In this document: in pieces, positions 11,424-22,170 of the stretch
How positions within the stretch are numbered: the first letter of the stretch is position 1
Layout of the letters: every line of letters starts with the position of its first letter
Source of the DNA: Cycas panzhihuaensis
Lineage: Eukaryota > Cycadophyta
Direction: 5' to 3'
DNA length: 64,000 bases
Assembly (NCBI GenBank): GCA_023213395.1
Contig: CM041465.1
Coordinates: 94,991,741-95,055,740, forward strand
Notes under the pieces: generated by a model
What the model saw: the letters and a program-made list of their open reading frames with translations, nothing else
Databases searched by the model: none
What the model was told of the DNA's origin: nothing
Program-made: the position numbers and the translations under genes

Positions 11424-13437
11424 AAGGGGGCAGTGTTTCCTGGCTCCTAGGAATTGGTTCTTGGCAAGTTGACTCAGGTAAGTACAAGTATGCTTCTTCC
11501 CTTTTTCCTTTACTACTTCTTTAGAAAGGTAGATAAAAGCATCAACTCATTGCATGACTGACTGTCATGATTGAGTGATCACCTTGCACCTTGTTGCTTG
11601 ATCATGTTGCTTGTCATTCTTTCAGCCTATGATGATCAGTAGGACATGCATCCCTATGGCACTCCACAACCCTCCTATGCACCTCTACATTGTCCTTAGC
11701 ACTTCCTAACCCATGTGATTTGTCATATCCCATCACCACATCATAATCCTTAGCACCCCGCTGAGTGTGATTGGTTGATCCTTATGTTAGTTATTAGTTT
11801 CCTGGGAGTTTTGCCACTTCGATACCCCATCCTGTTTAGGTCATCTTCTCTATTTGACTGTCCCCATCCATTTAGATAGAGGGTTAGCCCCTCCTAGGCC
11901 TGGCGTACCTCCTTTTAGGATCCTAAGAATCTTCCCTGTGGCTTATCTTGGTCTCTATCACCTCACCGCGTCAAATGTCATGGTACCACAATAAACTCTA
12001 TGGTACCATAAAGTTTGTTACGGTTGTCATAACTTGTTTTTTAAAATTTGCCATGGAAAATTTCACTTTTTTCGTGAAATTTCCACGTGGCTTCAACCTC
12101 TCTTAAGCCTCACCTCAACCCTAATCGTCCATTTAGCCTAGGGTTAGCTATAAAGCCCAAAACGACCTCATTTTCCTCCTTCTTCTTCTGCCTTCCTTGC
12201 TCTCTTCTCTCTCTTTCATAGGAGTTTTCTGCACCAATTCCCTGCAACGTCCAAGTTCCCTGTGTTCCAGCCTGAGATCTATCCATTGTAGCTCTGATTC
12301 ATGGTAGCAGGCTCACCAACTAATGCCTCCAAGCAAGGATTCATGCCCAAGTGTGGCCGCCACGCCCTTCCTACAACTTTCAGCAAGTATGTTTCCATTG
12401 TACCACCTTCCTAAGGATACCCTATAAGCATACTAGATCTACTATTTTCTGCTATCTACAGGGGCAGATCTACCTCCTACATAGCCTAGTAGGTATTTTT
12501 CATTGTTGTTCCATATCTTTCCTTGGGTTTGTCTTGTAAAAGGTTAGCCTTTTGAGCACATTATTCCTTTCCTTGTCTTTCTTGTTGCACACAGGAGGTA
12601 CCCCTCCATTCTTTGCCTACTTGCCCTCTTGATCTCCCTATCCTCCCCTAATGTTTTCTAAGGAGGCTATGGGAGAGGGCTCATAAAGAGTGAGTGAAAG
12701 GATCCAAGGTGGGATCCATACCCACTAGGCCTTCTCCTCAAGGGCAAACCCCTTCTCCTCTTTCCTCTCCTTCACTTGTGTCTCTCTTAGGTCACTAGGG
12801 AGTCTTTGGGATTAGGCCTCACTAGATATCAATGTATGTAGCCCTTGTTAAATTATTTCTAGGCCTGCATGCCTCTTTTGGGTATATTCTTCAACCCTAA
12901 ATTGTGTCCTATATTCATCTTGGGTCCTGGCATAGCCCATGTTGTAATTTGTTGTCCATAGCATACTTACAACATAGACAACTTTCACAAACTTCGTAAC
13001 ATTTATTTCCTTTACTATCCACTACCAATAGGCTATCCTAATCTACTGCACCTTATGTCTAAGGGCAACGTGGAGGTGTACTTGATAGAGGGTTAGCCAT
13101 TCCAAGGCTAACCTCCTCTTGCTTTGGCATGAGTTGTTGGTTTCCTTGAGAGTTTATAGAGTCACTTTTGGTGGAAGATTACCTAACTTGAAACCTTCTA
13201 ACTTGTAACATTTCAACAATTTACTTTTTCATAAGTGTACATGTATTGGTTTTGTATCCTAGTAGCCCCTTTGGAAAGGGCAAAGAACTTTGTGATTGCA
13301 AATTTGTTGTGCCATTTGTGGAGGAAGGTATGTGGCGACAATCCAGGTGCGTTCTTTGGCATCCTTTCCTTTGGTTATTCTACTCTTTCATAGTTCCTTT
13401 TTTTCCTTTGCATTTTTTTGCTCCTTTCTTTTTTACT
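11424..13437 (+). repeat. 3' LTR fragment in copy A, with polypurine tract
   Basis: AAGGGGGCAG (11424-11433) is a polypurine tract. Directly after it TGTTTCCTGG begins the LTR at 11434. The LTR is cut at 13437 by the duplication junction, so only 2004 of about 2956 bp are present here. Confidence 0.75.
12148..12155 (+). promoter_or_regulatory. Putative LTR TATA box (copy A)
   Basis: CTATAAAG lies about 715 bp into the LTR, followed 60-80 bp later by a pyrimidine-rich stretch. The equivalent GTATAAAG is present in copy B. This is the best candidate for the U3 promoter of the element. Confidence 0.5.
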
Positions 13438-13806
13438 CAGGCGGTGCTCTACTACATAGAGGGAAGGGCTTTGATTCATTCATGAGCCCATGAAAATAAA
13501 TTCCATTTTCATTGAGTTTCTTTTATATAGGCGGGGGGCCAAATAGGCACTTCTTCTATTTTTCTCATCACGACAACCCTTGAGACTATCTCCTTTCCAT
13601 GATCACCTTTGCCTTCTAGGTCAGTCTCTAATTTTTCCCTCATAGATTTCTTTTTCCCTCGACCTACTAGAAGCATTTATGACACCCTTTCTTTGGCCTT
13701 ATAAGGCCCCTTCTTCTTCGTTTTTCATACTGCCTCCATACATACTTAAGTTTATACTTGTTTGACTTGTTTCACCATCCTAGATATGTTTTCGCTCCCA
13801 TTCATG

Positions 13807-13887
13807 CCTCTGGGGCTTCTAAAGGAAGTGTACCCCCTGTTCAAGACTGCATTTCGCTTCCTTAAGTGACCTTTGGCACCCCAGAGG
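13807..13887 (+). promoter_or_regulatory. Conserved stem-loop upstream of the RNase H ORF (copy B)
   Basis: The left arm CCTCTGGGGCTTCTAAAGG (13807-13825) pairs with the right arm at 13870-13887, identical to that of copy A. One change in the left arm (C to T) still pairs with G. Confidence 0.4.
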
Positions 13888-14088
13888 AGCCTTTTCATTG
13901 TCGGGTCTTCCTTGTTCATCGGTTGGCCCTCTTTGCTCTCAGGTAGCCTTGTCCTTAGGTCTTCTTACCTTTTATGGCCTTTATTGACAGTTATTTGGAG
14001 CCTTTTACGATGATTTCATACTGTTGAGTCCTCTCTACTCATCGATCCCATCAGCATTCTTCTCTCTATAGAGACCTCTATTTTTGTC

Positions 14089-14511
14089 ATGGCCTTAATC
14101 ATTTTCACTGATGGAAGAAGTCATGGCAACCCTGGCCCTTCCACTGCTGCATGGATTCTCTGTGATCCTTTCAGACACGACTTCATGTGCTCCGAGATCT
14201 TCCTTCCTAAAGCCACTAATAACGAAGCTGAGTACATAGTTGTTATTGAGGCCCTTACCGATGCACTCTGCTTCCATCATAGACCCATCATCCTCCTTCG
14301 TGACTCTTAGGTTATGGTGTCCCATCTCACCCAGGTCTACCAAGTGTGGTGCCAATGCTTGAGGGACCTTGCCTTAACTACCAAATCCTTGTTGGCTTGT
14401 TTTTCATCTGTCAGCATTCGACACATTTCGCAGGCTCTCAACGTTGAGGCAGATAGCTTAGTTCACCTCATCCTTAAGCATCACCTCCCTCTCCTTAGTG
14501 ACCCACCTTGA
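14089..14511 (+). pseudogene. Additional RNase H ORF, copy B (one stop)
   Basis: This is the same ORF as copy A with about 5 percent difference. Blocks seen are IIFTDGRSHGNPGPST, NNEAEYIVVIEAL, LLRDS followed by a TAG stop (14308-14310), VMVSHLTQVYQVWC and QALNVEADSLVHLIL. All four acidic catalytic positions remain. The stop differs from that of copy A, so the two copies were disabled independently after the duplication, and the ancestral frame was open. It ends DPP and TGA at 14511. Confidence 0.85.
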
Positions 14512-14992
14512 GGACTTGTTTGGTCATGCTTGCACCCAAGTCTTGGGTCATCCTTTACATTGTAATTTATTTGCACCTCCGAAAACTGGTTGTTAATGAG
14601 GCTAAACTATGGAAACCATCAGGTTTATTTTCTTCACTCTACTCTTAGCATCTTGGCATATAGCTCTCACTATTCTTGATTTGTATTTGTATATAACTTT
14701 GTTTACGACATCAATTGAGTCTTATGTATGGCTTTCACCACCCATTCTTCCTACTCTTACAATGGGGACACCCCCCTCATCATCTTCTATCTTTACTTAT
14801 TGTTTATATCACGATCCATAGGCAGCCCCTATGTTGTCTTGCCCTTGCCTCCATAGCCGTGCATTCTGCCATGACACTCATTGTCACCCTTGGTTTGCAC
14901 TATTACTCTGATTTGGATATATATATGCTACTGACATTCTATTCTCAGCATTTACCATTGCATTATGCCTTCGAGATGCAAGGCTATACTAC

Positions 14993-17959
14993 CAAGGGGG
15001 CAGTGTTTCCTGGCTCCTAGGAATTGGTTCTTGGCAAGTTGACTCAGGTAAGTACAAGTATGCTTCTTCCCTTTTTCCTTTAATGCTTCTTTAGAAAGGT
15101 AGATAAAAGCATCAACTCATTGCATGACTGACTATCATGTTGAGTGATCACCTTGCACCTTATTGCTTGATCATGTTGCTTGTCATTCTTTCAGCCTATG
15201 ACGATCAGTAGGACATGCATCCCCATGGCACTCCACAACCCTCCTATACACCTCTACATTATCCTTAGCAGTTCTTAACCCATGTGATTCGTCAAATCCC
15301 CTCACCACATCACAATCCTTAGCACCCCACTAAGTGTGATTGGTTGATCCTTATGTTAGTTATCAGTTTCCTCAGAGTTCTACCACTTCGGTACCCCATC
15401 CAGTTTAGGTCATCTTCTCTATTTGAGTATCCCCATCCATCTGGATAGAGGGTTAGCCCCTCCTAGGCCTGGGGTACCTCCTTTTAGGATCTTAAGCATC
15501 TTCCCTTTAGCTTATCTTAGTCTCTATCACCTCACCGCATAAAATGTCATGGTACCACAATAAACTCTATGGTACCACAAAGTTTGTTACGGTTATCATA
15601 ACTTGTTTTTTAAAATCTGCCATGGAAAATTTCACTTTTTTCATGAAATTTCCACGTGGCTTCAACCTCTCTTAAGCCTCACCTCAACCCTAATCGTCCA
15701 TTCAGCCTAGGGTTACGTATAAAGCCCAAAATGACCTCATTTTCCTCCTTCTGGCTTCCTTGCTCTCTTCTCTCTCTTTCATAGGAGTTTTCTGCACCAA
15801 TGCCCTGCAACGTCCAAGTTCCCTGTGTTCCAGCCTAAGATCTGTCCATTGTAGCTCTGATCCGCGGCAGCAGGCTCACCAACTAATGCCTCCAAGCAAG
15901 GATTCATGCCCAAGTGTGGCCTCCACACCCTTCCTACAACTTTCAGTAAGTATGTTTCCATCGCAGCACCTTCCTAAGGATACCCTATAAGCATACCAGA
16001 TCTACTATTTTCTGCTATCTATAGGGGTAGATCTACCTCCTACATAGCCTAGTAGGTATTTTTCATTGTTGTTCCATGTCTTTCCTTGGGTTTATCTTGT
16101 AAAAGGTTAGGTTTTTTAGTACATTATTCCTTTCCTTGTCTTTCTTGTTGCACACAGGAGGTATCCCTCCATTATTTGTCTACTTGCCCTCTTGATCTCC
16201 CTATCCTCCCCTAGTTTTTTCTAAGGAGGCTATGGGAGAGGACTCATAAAGAGTGAGTGAAAGGATCTAAGGTGGGATCCATACCCACTAGGCCTTCTCC
16301 TCAAGGACAAACCCCTTCTCCTCTTTCCTCTCCTTCACTTGTGCCTCTCTTGGGTCACTAGGGAGTCTTTGGGATTAGGCCTCGCTGGATATCAATGTAT
16401 GTAGCCCTTGCTAAATTATTTCTAGGCCTGCATGCCTCTTTTGGGTAGCTCCTTTAACCCCAAATGGTGTCCTATATTCATCTTGGGTCCTGGCATAGCC
16501 CATGTTGTAATTTGTTGTCCATAGCATACTTACAACATAGACAACTTTCATAAACTTCGTAATATTTGTTTCCTTTACTGTCCACTACCAATAGGCTATC
16601 CTAATCTACTGCACCTTGTGTCTAAGGGCAACGTGGAGGTGTACTTGCTAGAGAGTTATCCATTCTGAGGCTAACCTCCCCTTGCTTTGGGATGAGTTGT
16701 TGGTTTCTTTCAGAGTTTGTAGAGTCACTTTTGGTGGAAGATTACCTAACTTGAAACCTTCTAACTTGTAACATTTCAACAATTTACTTTTGCATAAGTG
16801 TACATGTATTGGTTTTGTATCCTAGTAGCCCCTTTGGAAAGGGCAAAGAACTTTGTGATTGCAAGTTTGTTGTGCCATTTGTGGAGGAAGGTATGTGGCG
16901 ACAATCCAGGTGCGTTCTTTGGCCTCCTTTCCTTTGGTTGTTCTACTCTTTCATAGTTCCTTTTTTTCCTTTGCATTTTCTTGCTCCTTTCTTTTCATTT
17001 TTAGGGGAGGTAAGGAAACCCCTACACTACTCACGCTGTAGGAGAAGGAAAAAGAGGAAGCAGATATAGCACAAAGTGAAGACCATGTTTCAGCTACTTC
17101 GTTCTTCCAGGTATGACCTTCTCATTTCGCAGGTCTTTTCGTGTTTTCTTTAGCTTGTGTGCTTGCATAAAAAGATAATAAGGGAATAACAAAAAGGGAA
17201 CCACTATCATCATTATCTTATATATTAGCTTGCATTGTAGGAAAGAGCATTCATTAAGGGTTATCCCCATTTCTCTTTTGCCCAATTGCATTGACCTGCA
17301 TGTTGCATGATACCTAGGTTTATTTCTTTGCTTCTCTTCCCTTTGTTTTAAAATGAAATGAGAGTGAGGATTTTTTTTTTAGAGAGAAAGTATTTATCAT
17401 TCTTTACACTTTTATGCTTAGTATATCTCTTATTTGCACACATACGACTAGTCTTTATTTTATTGTACCTATAGAGACTAGGAACCCCTTCACACATAAG
17501 AGTGGTAGGAATGCTTTCTGCTACCACTCTTTATCCATCTAACTTTCCTGCTAGGTGGATTAGTTCTTAGAGGATCCATTCCCTAAGGTCCTTTTCCTTT
17601 CCTTACCATACCTACATACACTCCACCTACGTCTTCTAGCCTTCTTTCCATGAGGATTCATTCCCTTGTCAGGTCTTGCCTTCTGCTTCCAGCCATCCAA
17701 GGGTAGGAAGACCCTTGCTTTGAGGTTACTCAGGTAACTAAGGATATCCCTCACCTACACTCCCCTTCAAAGTCCAAAGTCAAGTTACCTTGAGGAAGTC
17801 GTGTATCATTCATGGGTCTCAAACCTGCGTTCTGACTCACGGACGCCCTATGTGGGTGCTTCCTTATACTTGTTGGTTTGATCCCTTTACCTTGGAACCT
17901 TATGTTAATTGTCTTAATCCCAACTAGGTGTAGTTTCCATCCCCATAGATGCAATTCCA
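14993..17959 (+). repeat. Polypurine tract and full 3' LTR (copy B)
   Basis: The tract AAGGGGGCAG (about 14994-15003) is followed by the LTR, 15004-17959 (2956 bp), from TGTTTCC to TTCCA. Its last 1393 bp match the 5' LTR at 1-1390. Sequence directly after is copia RNase H coding sequence, i.e. the target site. The left target-site copy is outside the window. Confidence 0.85.
15718..15724 (+). promoter_or_regulatory. Putative LTR TATA box (copy B)
   Basis: TATAAAG sits at the position equivalent to 12149 of copy A, in the same surrounding sequence. Confidence 0.45.
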
Positions 17960-18152
17960 ATACTAAACACATCAAAATACATCATTATTTTATTAGGGAA
18001 TAGATCTAGAATAAAGAGGTCAAGCTTCTATATCAACCAATAGAGGAGCAGGTTGTTGATATTTTTGCCAATTCTCTATCTAGAGATAAGTTTAATAAAT
18101 TCAAATTTTGTATTAGTATTAAACCTAATGATATAAACATTAAGAAAGGGCA
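17960..18152 (+). pseudogene. Ty1/copia RNase H C-terminus (element H), truncated
   Basis: One frame reads TKHIKIHHYFIRE, two stops, then LLYQPIEEQVVDIFANSLSR and DKFNKFKFCI. This is the end of copia RNase H (the TKHID-RYHFIRE and TEDQLADIFTK-L patterns). Everything upstream of it is missing because the Tat element ends at 17959. It marks the host site of the Tat insertion. A purine-rich AAGAAAGGGCA at about 18143 may be its polypurine tract. Confidence 0.8.
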
Positions 18153-18291
18153 TTATATTAATGTGTGTATGTGGACATATTAATATAAGGATAAGTTAAT
18201 ATGTGAGTTATCAAGGATGATGTGTAAGTCATCAAGAGTTACTAAAGTTCTAAATAGACTTGTAACATATGTCATGGGAGTTATTAAGGTC
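18153..18291 (+). repeat. Probable start of the 3' LTR of copia element H
   Basis: The sequence follows the possible polypurine tract and is AT-rich and non-coding. It is interrupted by element G and seems to resume at 22574. Confidence 0.4.
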
Positions 18292-18296
18292 TTAAA

Positions 18297-19250
18297 TGTT
18301 AGAAAATAATAATAGCAATAAATGCCTCCAAGGGTATAGACCTCCTTATAGGGCCAAACAGGGGCAGGGTAGTCAAAAATGCATAAAATTACTAATTAAC
18401 CTTTAGAAAACGTTGAACAAAGGATCAAATATTATTTATGAAGTAATCAATGTTCTTTCAATTGAAAATTTTTTAAAAATATATTAAAAAGGTGTAAAAA
18501 AACAGCAGATTTAGGGCAATGAGATACCTCAACTTTAACTGATTTGAAATTTAGGAAGATAATATCAAAATATATAAAAAAATATATCAAAATGAAGAGA
18601 AATGAGTCATCTTCCCAACGAAGCTAACAGAATTGAAATCTGATAAAAAAATGAGAAAGTTATAGTGAAAAATGTAACAGGTATTTTTATGTAGAATGTT
18701 AGGAAACAGGCAAAAAATAACTAAATTCCTTATTTCAATGATTAAAATATTAATGAAGGTGAACTCAAAAAATTGAAGTAAGAAGTGGGTATTAAAGTCT
18801 ATACAACGTAGATCGCTATAGGAGAAATTTGGGTAAAAACCAGTTTACCAAAAATAAATGACAGCCAGTTCTAAAACTGATTTTGTTAAAAATGTGAAAA
18901 AGGCTAAAATTTTAAAAGTCTAATATTAAAATGGTCGAAACAGGGTCAAATTGACACCAAATTGGTCATATGACTAGTCGAAATTGGTGTACAAAATATT
19001 TCTGATCTATTGGAGGTGGTTTCGTCTGAAACCGATAAGCCAGTGAGAAGTTATGGCAACAAAAACACTAATAACTCTATAAAAATTAAAAAAATAAAAA
19101 TAAAATAAAAATGAAAGACATTTAAAAACTTTTTGGAAGTGGCTAGCAGTCACGTGGTGACTAAATGAGACCAGGGGCTGAGAGCTTAAACCTTTAAAAC
19201 TGGATTTGAGAAAATATATAATAATTTTTTATTTTTTATTTTTAACTTTA
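18297..19250 (-). other. Conserved 3' tail of element G, non-coding
   Basis: This matches, in reverse complement, positions 59110-60020 of element J, with patches of clear identity separated by diverged AT-rich sequence. No protein is seen. Because it is kept in both elements it is part of the retroelement backbone rather than captured DNA. Confidence 0.65.
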
Positions 19251-19282
19251 TATTATTAAAACTATATAAAAAACTGAAGTCG

Positions 19283-19770
19283 GCTACATTACTATGCAAT
19301 ATGCGTTGCTGTACAATAAATTAAAAATAATGAACCGTGCAATATGCGTTGCTGTCAGGGCTGCACATATATATAAAAGTTGCACGAACAAGATGAATGC
19401 TGAACGTAATGAGGGCCCGAACTGCAACGCGATTATTAATGATGTTATCAAGCTCAGTGTTCTCGCTGTTATTAATGAAGTTTGTATTATCAAGCTCAGT
19501 GTTCTCGCTGTTATTAATGAAGTTCAAAATACGCTGTTATTAATGCTGCGCGCCAAACGGATTAGCTCAGAATATGCTATTATTGATGAAATTGAAATCA
19601 CGCTACAGCTCGCTTATCAAAGCACTGAACTACAACGCGATTACTACGCCAAACAGACAGATGACGGAAGACGGAGGCAACGGAATACACTGTTATTAAT
19701 GAAATTGAAATCACGCTAGCTGCGCAGCAAACGGATTAGCTCCAGACAGATGACGGAAGACGGAGGCAAT
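19283..19770. repeat. Mosaic of shuffled direct repeats
   Basis: Repeated modules are TGCAATATGCGTTGCTGT (about 19297 and 19339), a 42-bp unit twice in tandem from 19446, CTGCGC-AAACGGATTAGCTC (about 19545 and 19722), GAAATTGAAATCACGCTA twice, and CAGACAGATGACGGAAGACG (19654 and 19743). The order of modules differs between copies. A 141-residue open frame here arises from the repeats and has no recognisable domain. Confidence 0.7.
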
Positions 19771-20486
19771 GCATTAATAAAAACGCGAAGTGTTAACCCA
19801 ACACAACACGTGAGACGCCAAACGTATACGTGAGGCAATCGATACAAGCTGCTAGCCATAAAAACGGCACCCAAATGGGAGAATGATAATAAAGCGGCTC
19901 CCAAACTTGAATGATAATAAAACGACACTCAACAACGGGTTAATAATATCTTGCGCAGCAAGGCGGAAGACGTGCAGGCTACGCACTCTCTCCCAAGGCT
20001 ACGAAAGAGCAAAACATTGGGTTGCTACCGTTTCTGCTATCGATACAAGGGTGTATGGCACTGTTATTAAGATTATTGGGCTGTTATTAAGATTATTGGC
20101 TATGCTGAGAAGAGATAGTTCGAGTAATTTTAACAAATGCAGGCCCAAGTTTTTCCAATGCTGATCGAAATTCACTGTAACCGAGAAGCGAACTCGGCGG
20201 ATATATCTGGAATGCCAAAGAAGTAAAGAAGATAGCGGAAACCATCAACTAAAGTTGCAATTCCTCTGCACTTAGCGGACCTTAGTAGAAGATTGCAAAG
20301 TAGGGTGCGTTCCCACAGCTCGTTATGTCACAGCACTTGTGAGCTTAATCCAACGAATGGAAAGGGGTTTTGTTGGAAAGATTATCAAACATAGGTATGC
20401 TTTCCCTTTATGGACATAAAATAAAGAGGAACGAAGACGCCAACGGGAGTTCAATGGAGACGTCAACGGGAGTCCAACATCAAGAG

Positions 20487-20690
20487 GCCAATGTTCGTTG
20501 TACTGAATGTGGCAGTCAGTCTATTGAAGATTTTCAAGCTAACATTGCTATCCTACTTAAAAGGTTAATTTGAGATGAAATACGAGCTGAAAGAACAGAT
20601 AAAGAAGTATATGAAAAGCTTAAAAAGTAGATGAAAAGCTTGAAAAAGAATACGGGGAGATAGTCCTATATGCCCCTCTTTTCTTATAGA
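20487..20690 (+). pseudogene. CCMH: CCMH (mitochondrial cytochrome c maturation) gene fragment
   Basis: The translation reads ANVRCTECGSQSIEDFQANI, then IAILLKRLI, stop, DEIRAERTDKEVYEKL and, after a frameshift, EKEYGEIVLYAP. This is the conserved core of plant CcmH, the membrane-anchored thiol-disulfide factor that handles apocytochrome c in mitochondria. The redox motif RCTEC (20496-20510) is intact. One in-frame stop and a short tandem duplication around GAAAAGCTT (near 20605-20640) break it. The N-terminal part and everything after YAP, including the membrane anchor, are absent. It lies antisense to element G, which carries it. The match is strong because the residues are consecutive and cover the most conserved block of the family; the symbol refers to the source gene, not to a working gene here. 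Confidence 0.85.
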
Positions 20691-21199
20691 GTTGAATGGT
20701 TGTGAAGACAACAAAAAATTACTCTCTTAATATGATGTTCAGTGCCTTTTGCTAACATACATCAAGAAAAAAAATAAAATTTTGTAGTTGGATTCCAATT
20801 ATCAAATGTGTTCCTCAGTTTCAAGATGCTATACTGTGTTCTATTTTTCTCAAGGGTACTTGTCCCTATTTATTTTTGTATTTTTTTCTTTTGAATCTTT
20901 CAAAGAAAACTTGCTTAATAATATGAGTTTTCAGCTGAAAAAAAAATTGAAAAATATATGTTTAAATTTTAAAATTGAAGAACCAAATATTTCAAGGTCA
21001 TGCACAAAAATTAAAATTTTCAAATATACTTGAGCAAGATATATCAAAAGTGTGTGTTTAAAAACTAAAAAAGAGTATCTTATAGGGGTCGATTGATGGA
21101 CCAGGAGCCCCACCCTATAGGCTGAGACGATATATAAAAAATATCTATAAATTTGTATTTGAAACAAACTTTCAAATATATTGCAGGTATATGAAAAAA

Positions 21200-22052
21200 G
21201 ATATAGAGATTTTACAGGAATTTCTTTAAATAATAATAGTAAAACAACTTAATGGAGCAATATACTCATATAACAGAGTCACAATATTCATAAATTTTTT
21301 AAATATTTTGAAGAGAATATATCATAAAAAATGCTTATATATTTGTATTTAAAAAATTTTCAAAGGAATATATTGAGCAGATATATAAAATATGTGTAAA
21401 TTTGAAAATAGAACAGAAGAACACGGAATCAGAAATGCTTTTGATCTTGTGTATATCTTCTTCAAAAGGCTGAATATGCTTCAAATACTGTAGATCTGAT
21501 AAACAGTCTTGAAAATATAGTCAGAAAATATGATGAAAAATGTAGATCTGAACTAAATATATCAGAAAATGTTAGAAAAACCTGATACAATAAGCAGATT
21601 TATAATAAAAATAACAGATCTGAAGCAACAAGTTGCAGATCTTTGAAAAAACTTGATAACTTTTGTATGCAGCTGATGCTCTTTTACAAATCTACAAAAA
21701 ATATCAAATAAGTAGACAAATAACTTGTAAACTATCAAAATATATGATAAATCTATAGATCTGAAGAGAAAATAACTCAAATATGAGAATAAAAACCTTG
21801 AATGTATATCACTTGCTACTGAAAATCCTATGTAGATCTGCACAAATCTGAAAATAGATCTCAGTAATATTTGTTGAACTAGAAATATAGCTCAATAATA
21901 ATCAAAATCTACTGAAATAATATATAAAACTTGCTAAAAATTTTTAGAAAATAAATATAATTAATATATCTTACTTGTAAAAAAAAACTATTGTAGAATG
22001 CCAGTAGATCCTGTTGCTCTTCTTCAAAACTTCAGCAGGTCAGCAATCGCCT
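21200..22052 (-). other. AGATCT-rich 5' leader of element G
   Basis: The non-coding leader is full of irregular repeats around AGATCT, spaced tens of bases apart. It is homologous to the leader of element J: for example both contain GACTCT-TT-TATG followed by a TCCATTA context next to the captured slot (G complement near 21240-21280, J near 57120-57150). Confidence 0.65.
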
Positions 22053-22168
22053 GCTCTGATACCAAATGTTAGAAAATAATAATAGCAATAAATGCCTCCA
22101 AGGGTTGAACCTTGGGTTCTGATACCAAATGATGGAAAATATACTTGCAAGACTATGCTCTGATACCA
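22053..22168 (-). promoter_or_regulatory. Three tRNA-Met-type primer-binding sites
   Basis: The complement of TGGTATCAGAG occurs at 22053-22064, 22117-22127 (mutated) and 22157-22168. Each is followed on the plus strand by an LTR-end-like TG start: TGTTAGAAAATA, TGATGGAAAATA and TGATGGAAAATA. Only the last leads into a complete LTR. Confidence 0.75.
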
Positions 22169-22170
22169 AA

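Larger units (their letters stand above)
9868..13437 (+). repeat. Tandem duplication, copy A (RNase H ORF plus 5' two thirds of the 3' LTR)
   Basis: Homology to copy B starts at GCGGTGCTCTGCTATG (9868 against about 13440) and continues without large gaps to the run of T before 13437. There copy A stops and copy B begins. Copy B continues past the equivalent point (about 17000) into the rest of the LTR. This head-to-tail geometry, with one unique left flank, one internal junction and one unique right flank, is what a tandem duplication of a single 3.57-kb segment produces. The copies differ at roughly 5 percent of positions in the regions compared by eye. Confidence 0.8.
13438..17003 (+). repeat. 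Tandem duplication, copy B
   Basis: This is the second copy of the 9868-13437 block, joined at a short T-rich/ACTCA junction near 13430-13440. It contains the same stem-loop, RNase H ORF, polypurine tract and LTR start. The end is placed where copy A stops matching; beyond it copy B runs on into the last kilobase of the LTR. Confidence 0.8.
1..17959 (+). mobile_element. Degenerate Tat/Ogre-like Ty3/gypsy LTR retrotransposon, 5' end outside the window
   Basis: The order seen is partial 5' LTR (1-1390), PBS, gag, protease, an RT-RNase H deletion, integrase, a non-coding stretch, an antisense ORF, a second RNase H, polypurine tract and 3' LTR. Positions 1-1390 align with 16567-17959 at roughly 90 percent identity by eye, which defines the two LTRs. 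The long LTR (2956 bp in the complete copy), the protease motif LLLGRPW, the FA-DYYDMKG linker before RT, and an extra RNase H separate from the usual one are features known from the Tat/Ogre clade of plants. Every coding domain carries stops or frameshifts. The 3' end is tandemly duplicated. The 3' LTR ends against copia RNase H sequence at 17960, so the element probably inserted into a copia element. Clade assignment is from motifs only; no tree could be made. Confidence 0.85.
19251..21200. other. Captured-DNA slot of element G
   Basis: This segment has no match in element J although the sequences on both sides do: the leader matches 57180 and upstream, the tail matches 59110 and downstream. 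From 19280 to 20700 it has more GC and CpG than its AT-rich surroundings. It includes a shuffled-repeat stretch and a CCMH gene fragment. The part 20700-21200 is AT-rich with no identified content and may belong to either the leader or the foreign DNA. Confidence 0.6.

Noticed and set aside
11471-11486. CTCAGGTAAGTACAAG as a splice donor of the Tat element
   Set aside because: It is a good donor match, but it lies in the LTR upstream of the putative TATA box, so it would not be in the main transcript; no acceptor could be paired with it.
19294-19719. A 141-residue open frame that could be a gene
   Set aside because: It is made of repeated modules (the same peptides recur) and has no known domain; the frame is explained by the direct-repeat mosaic.
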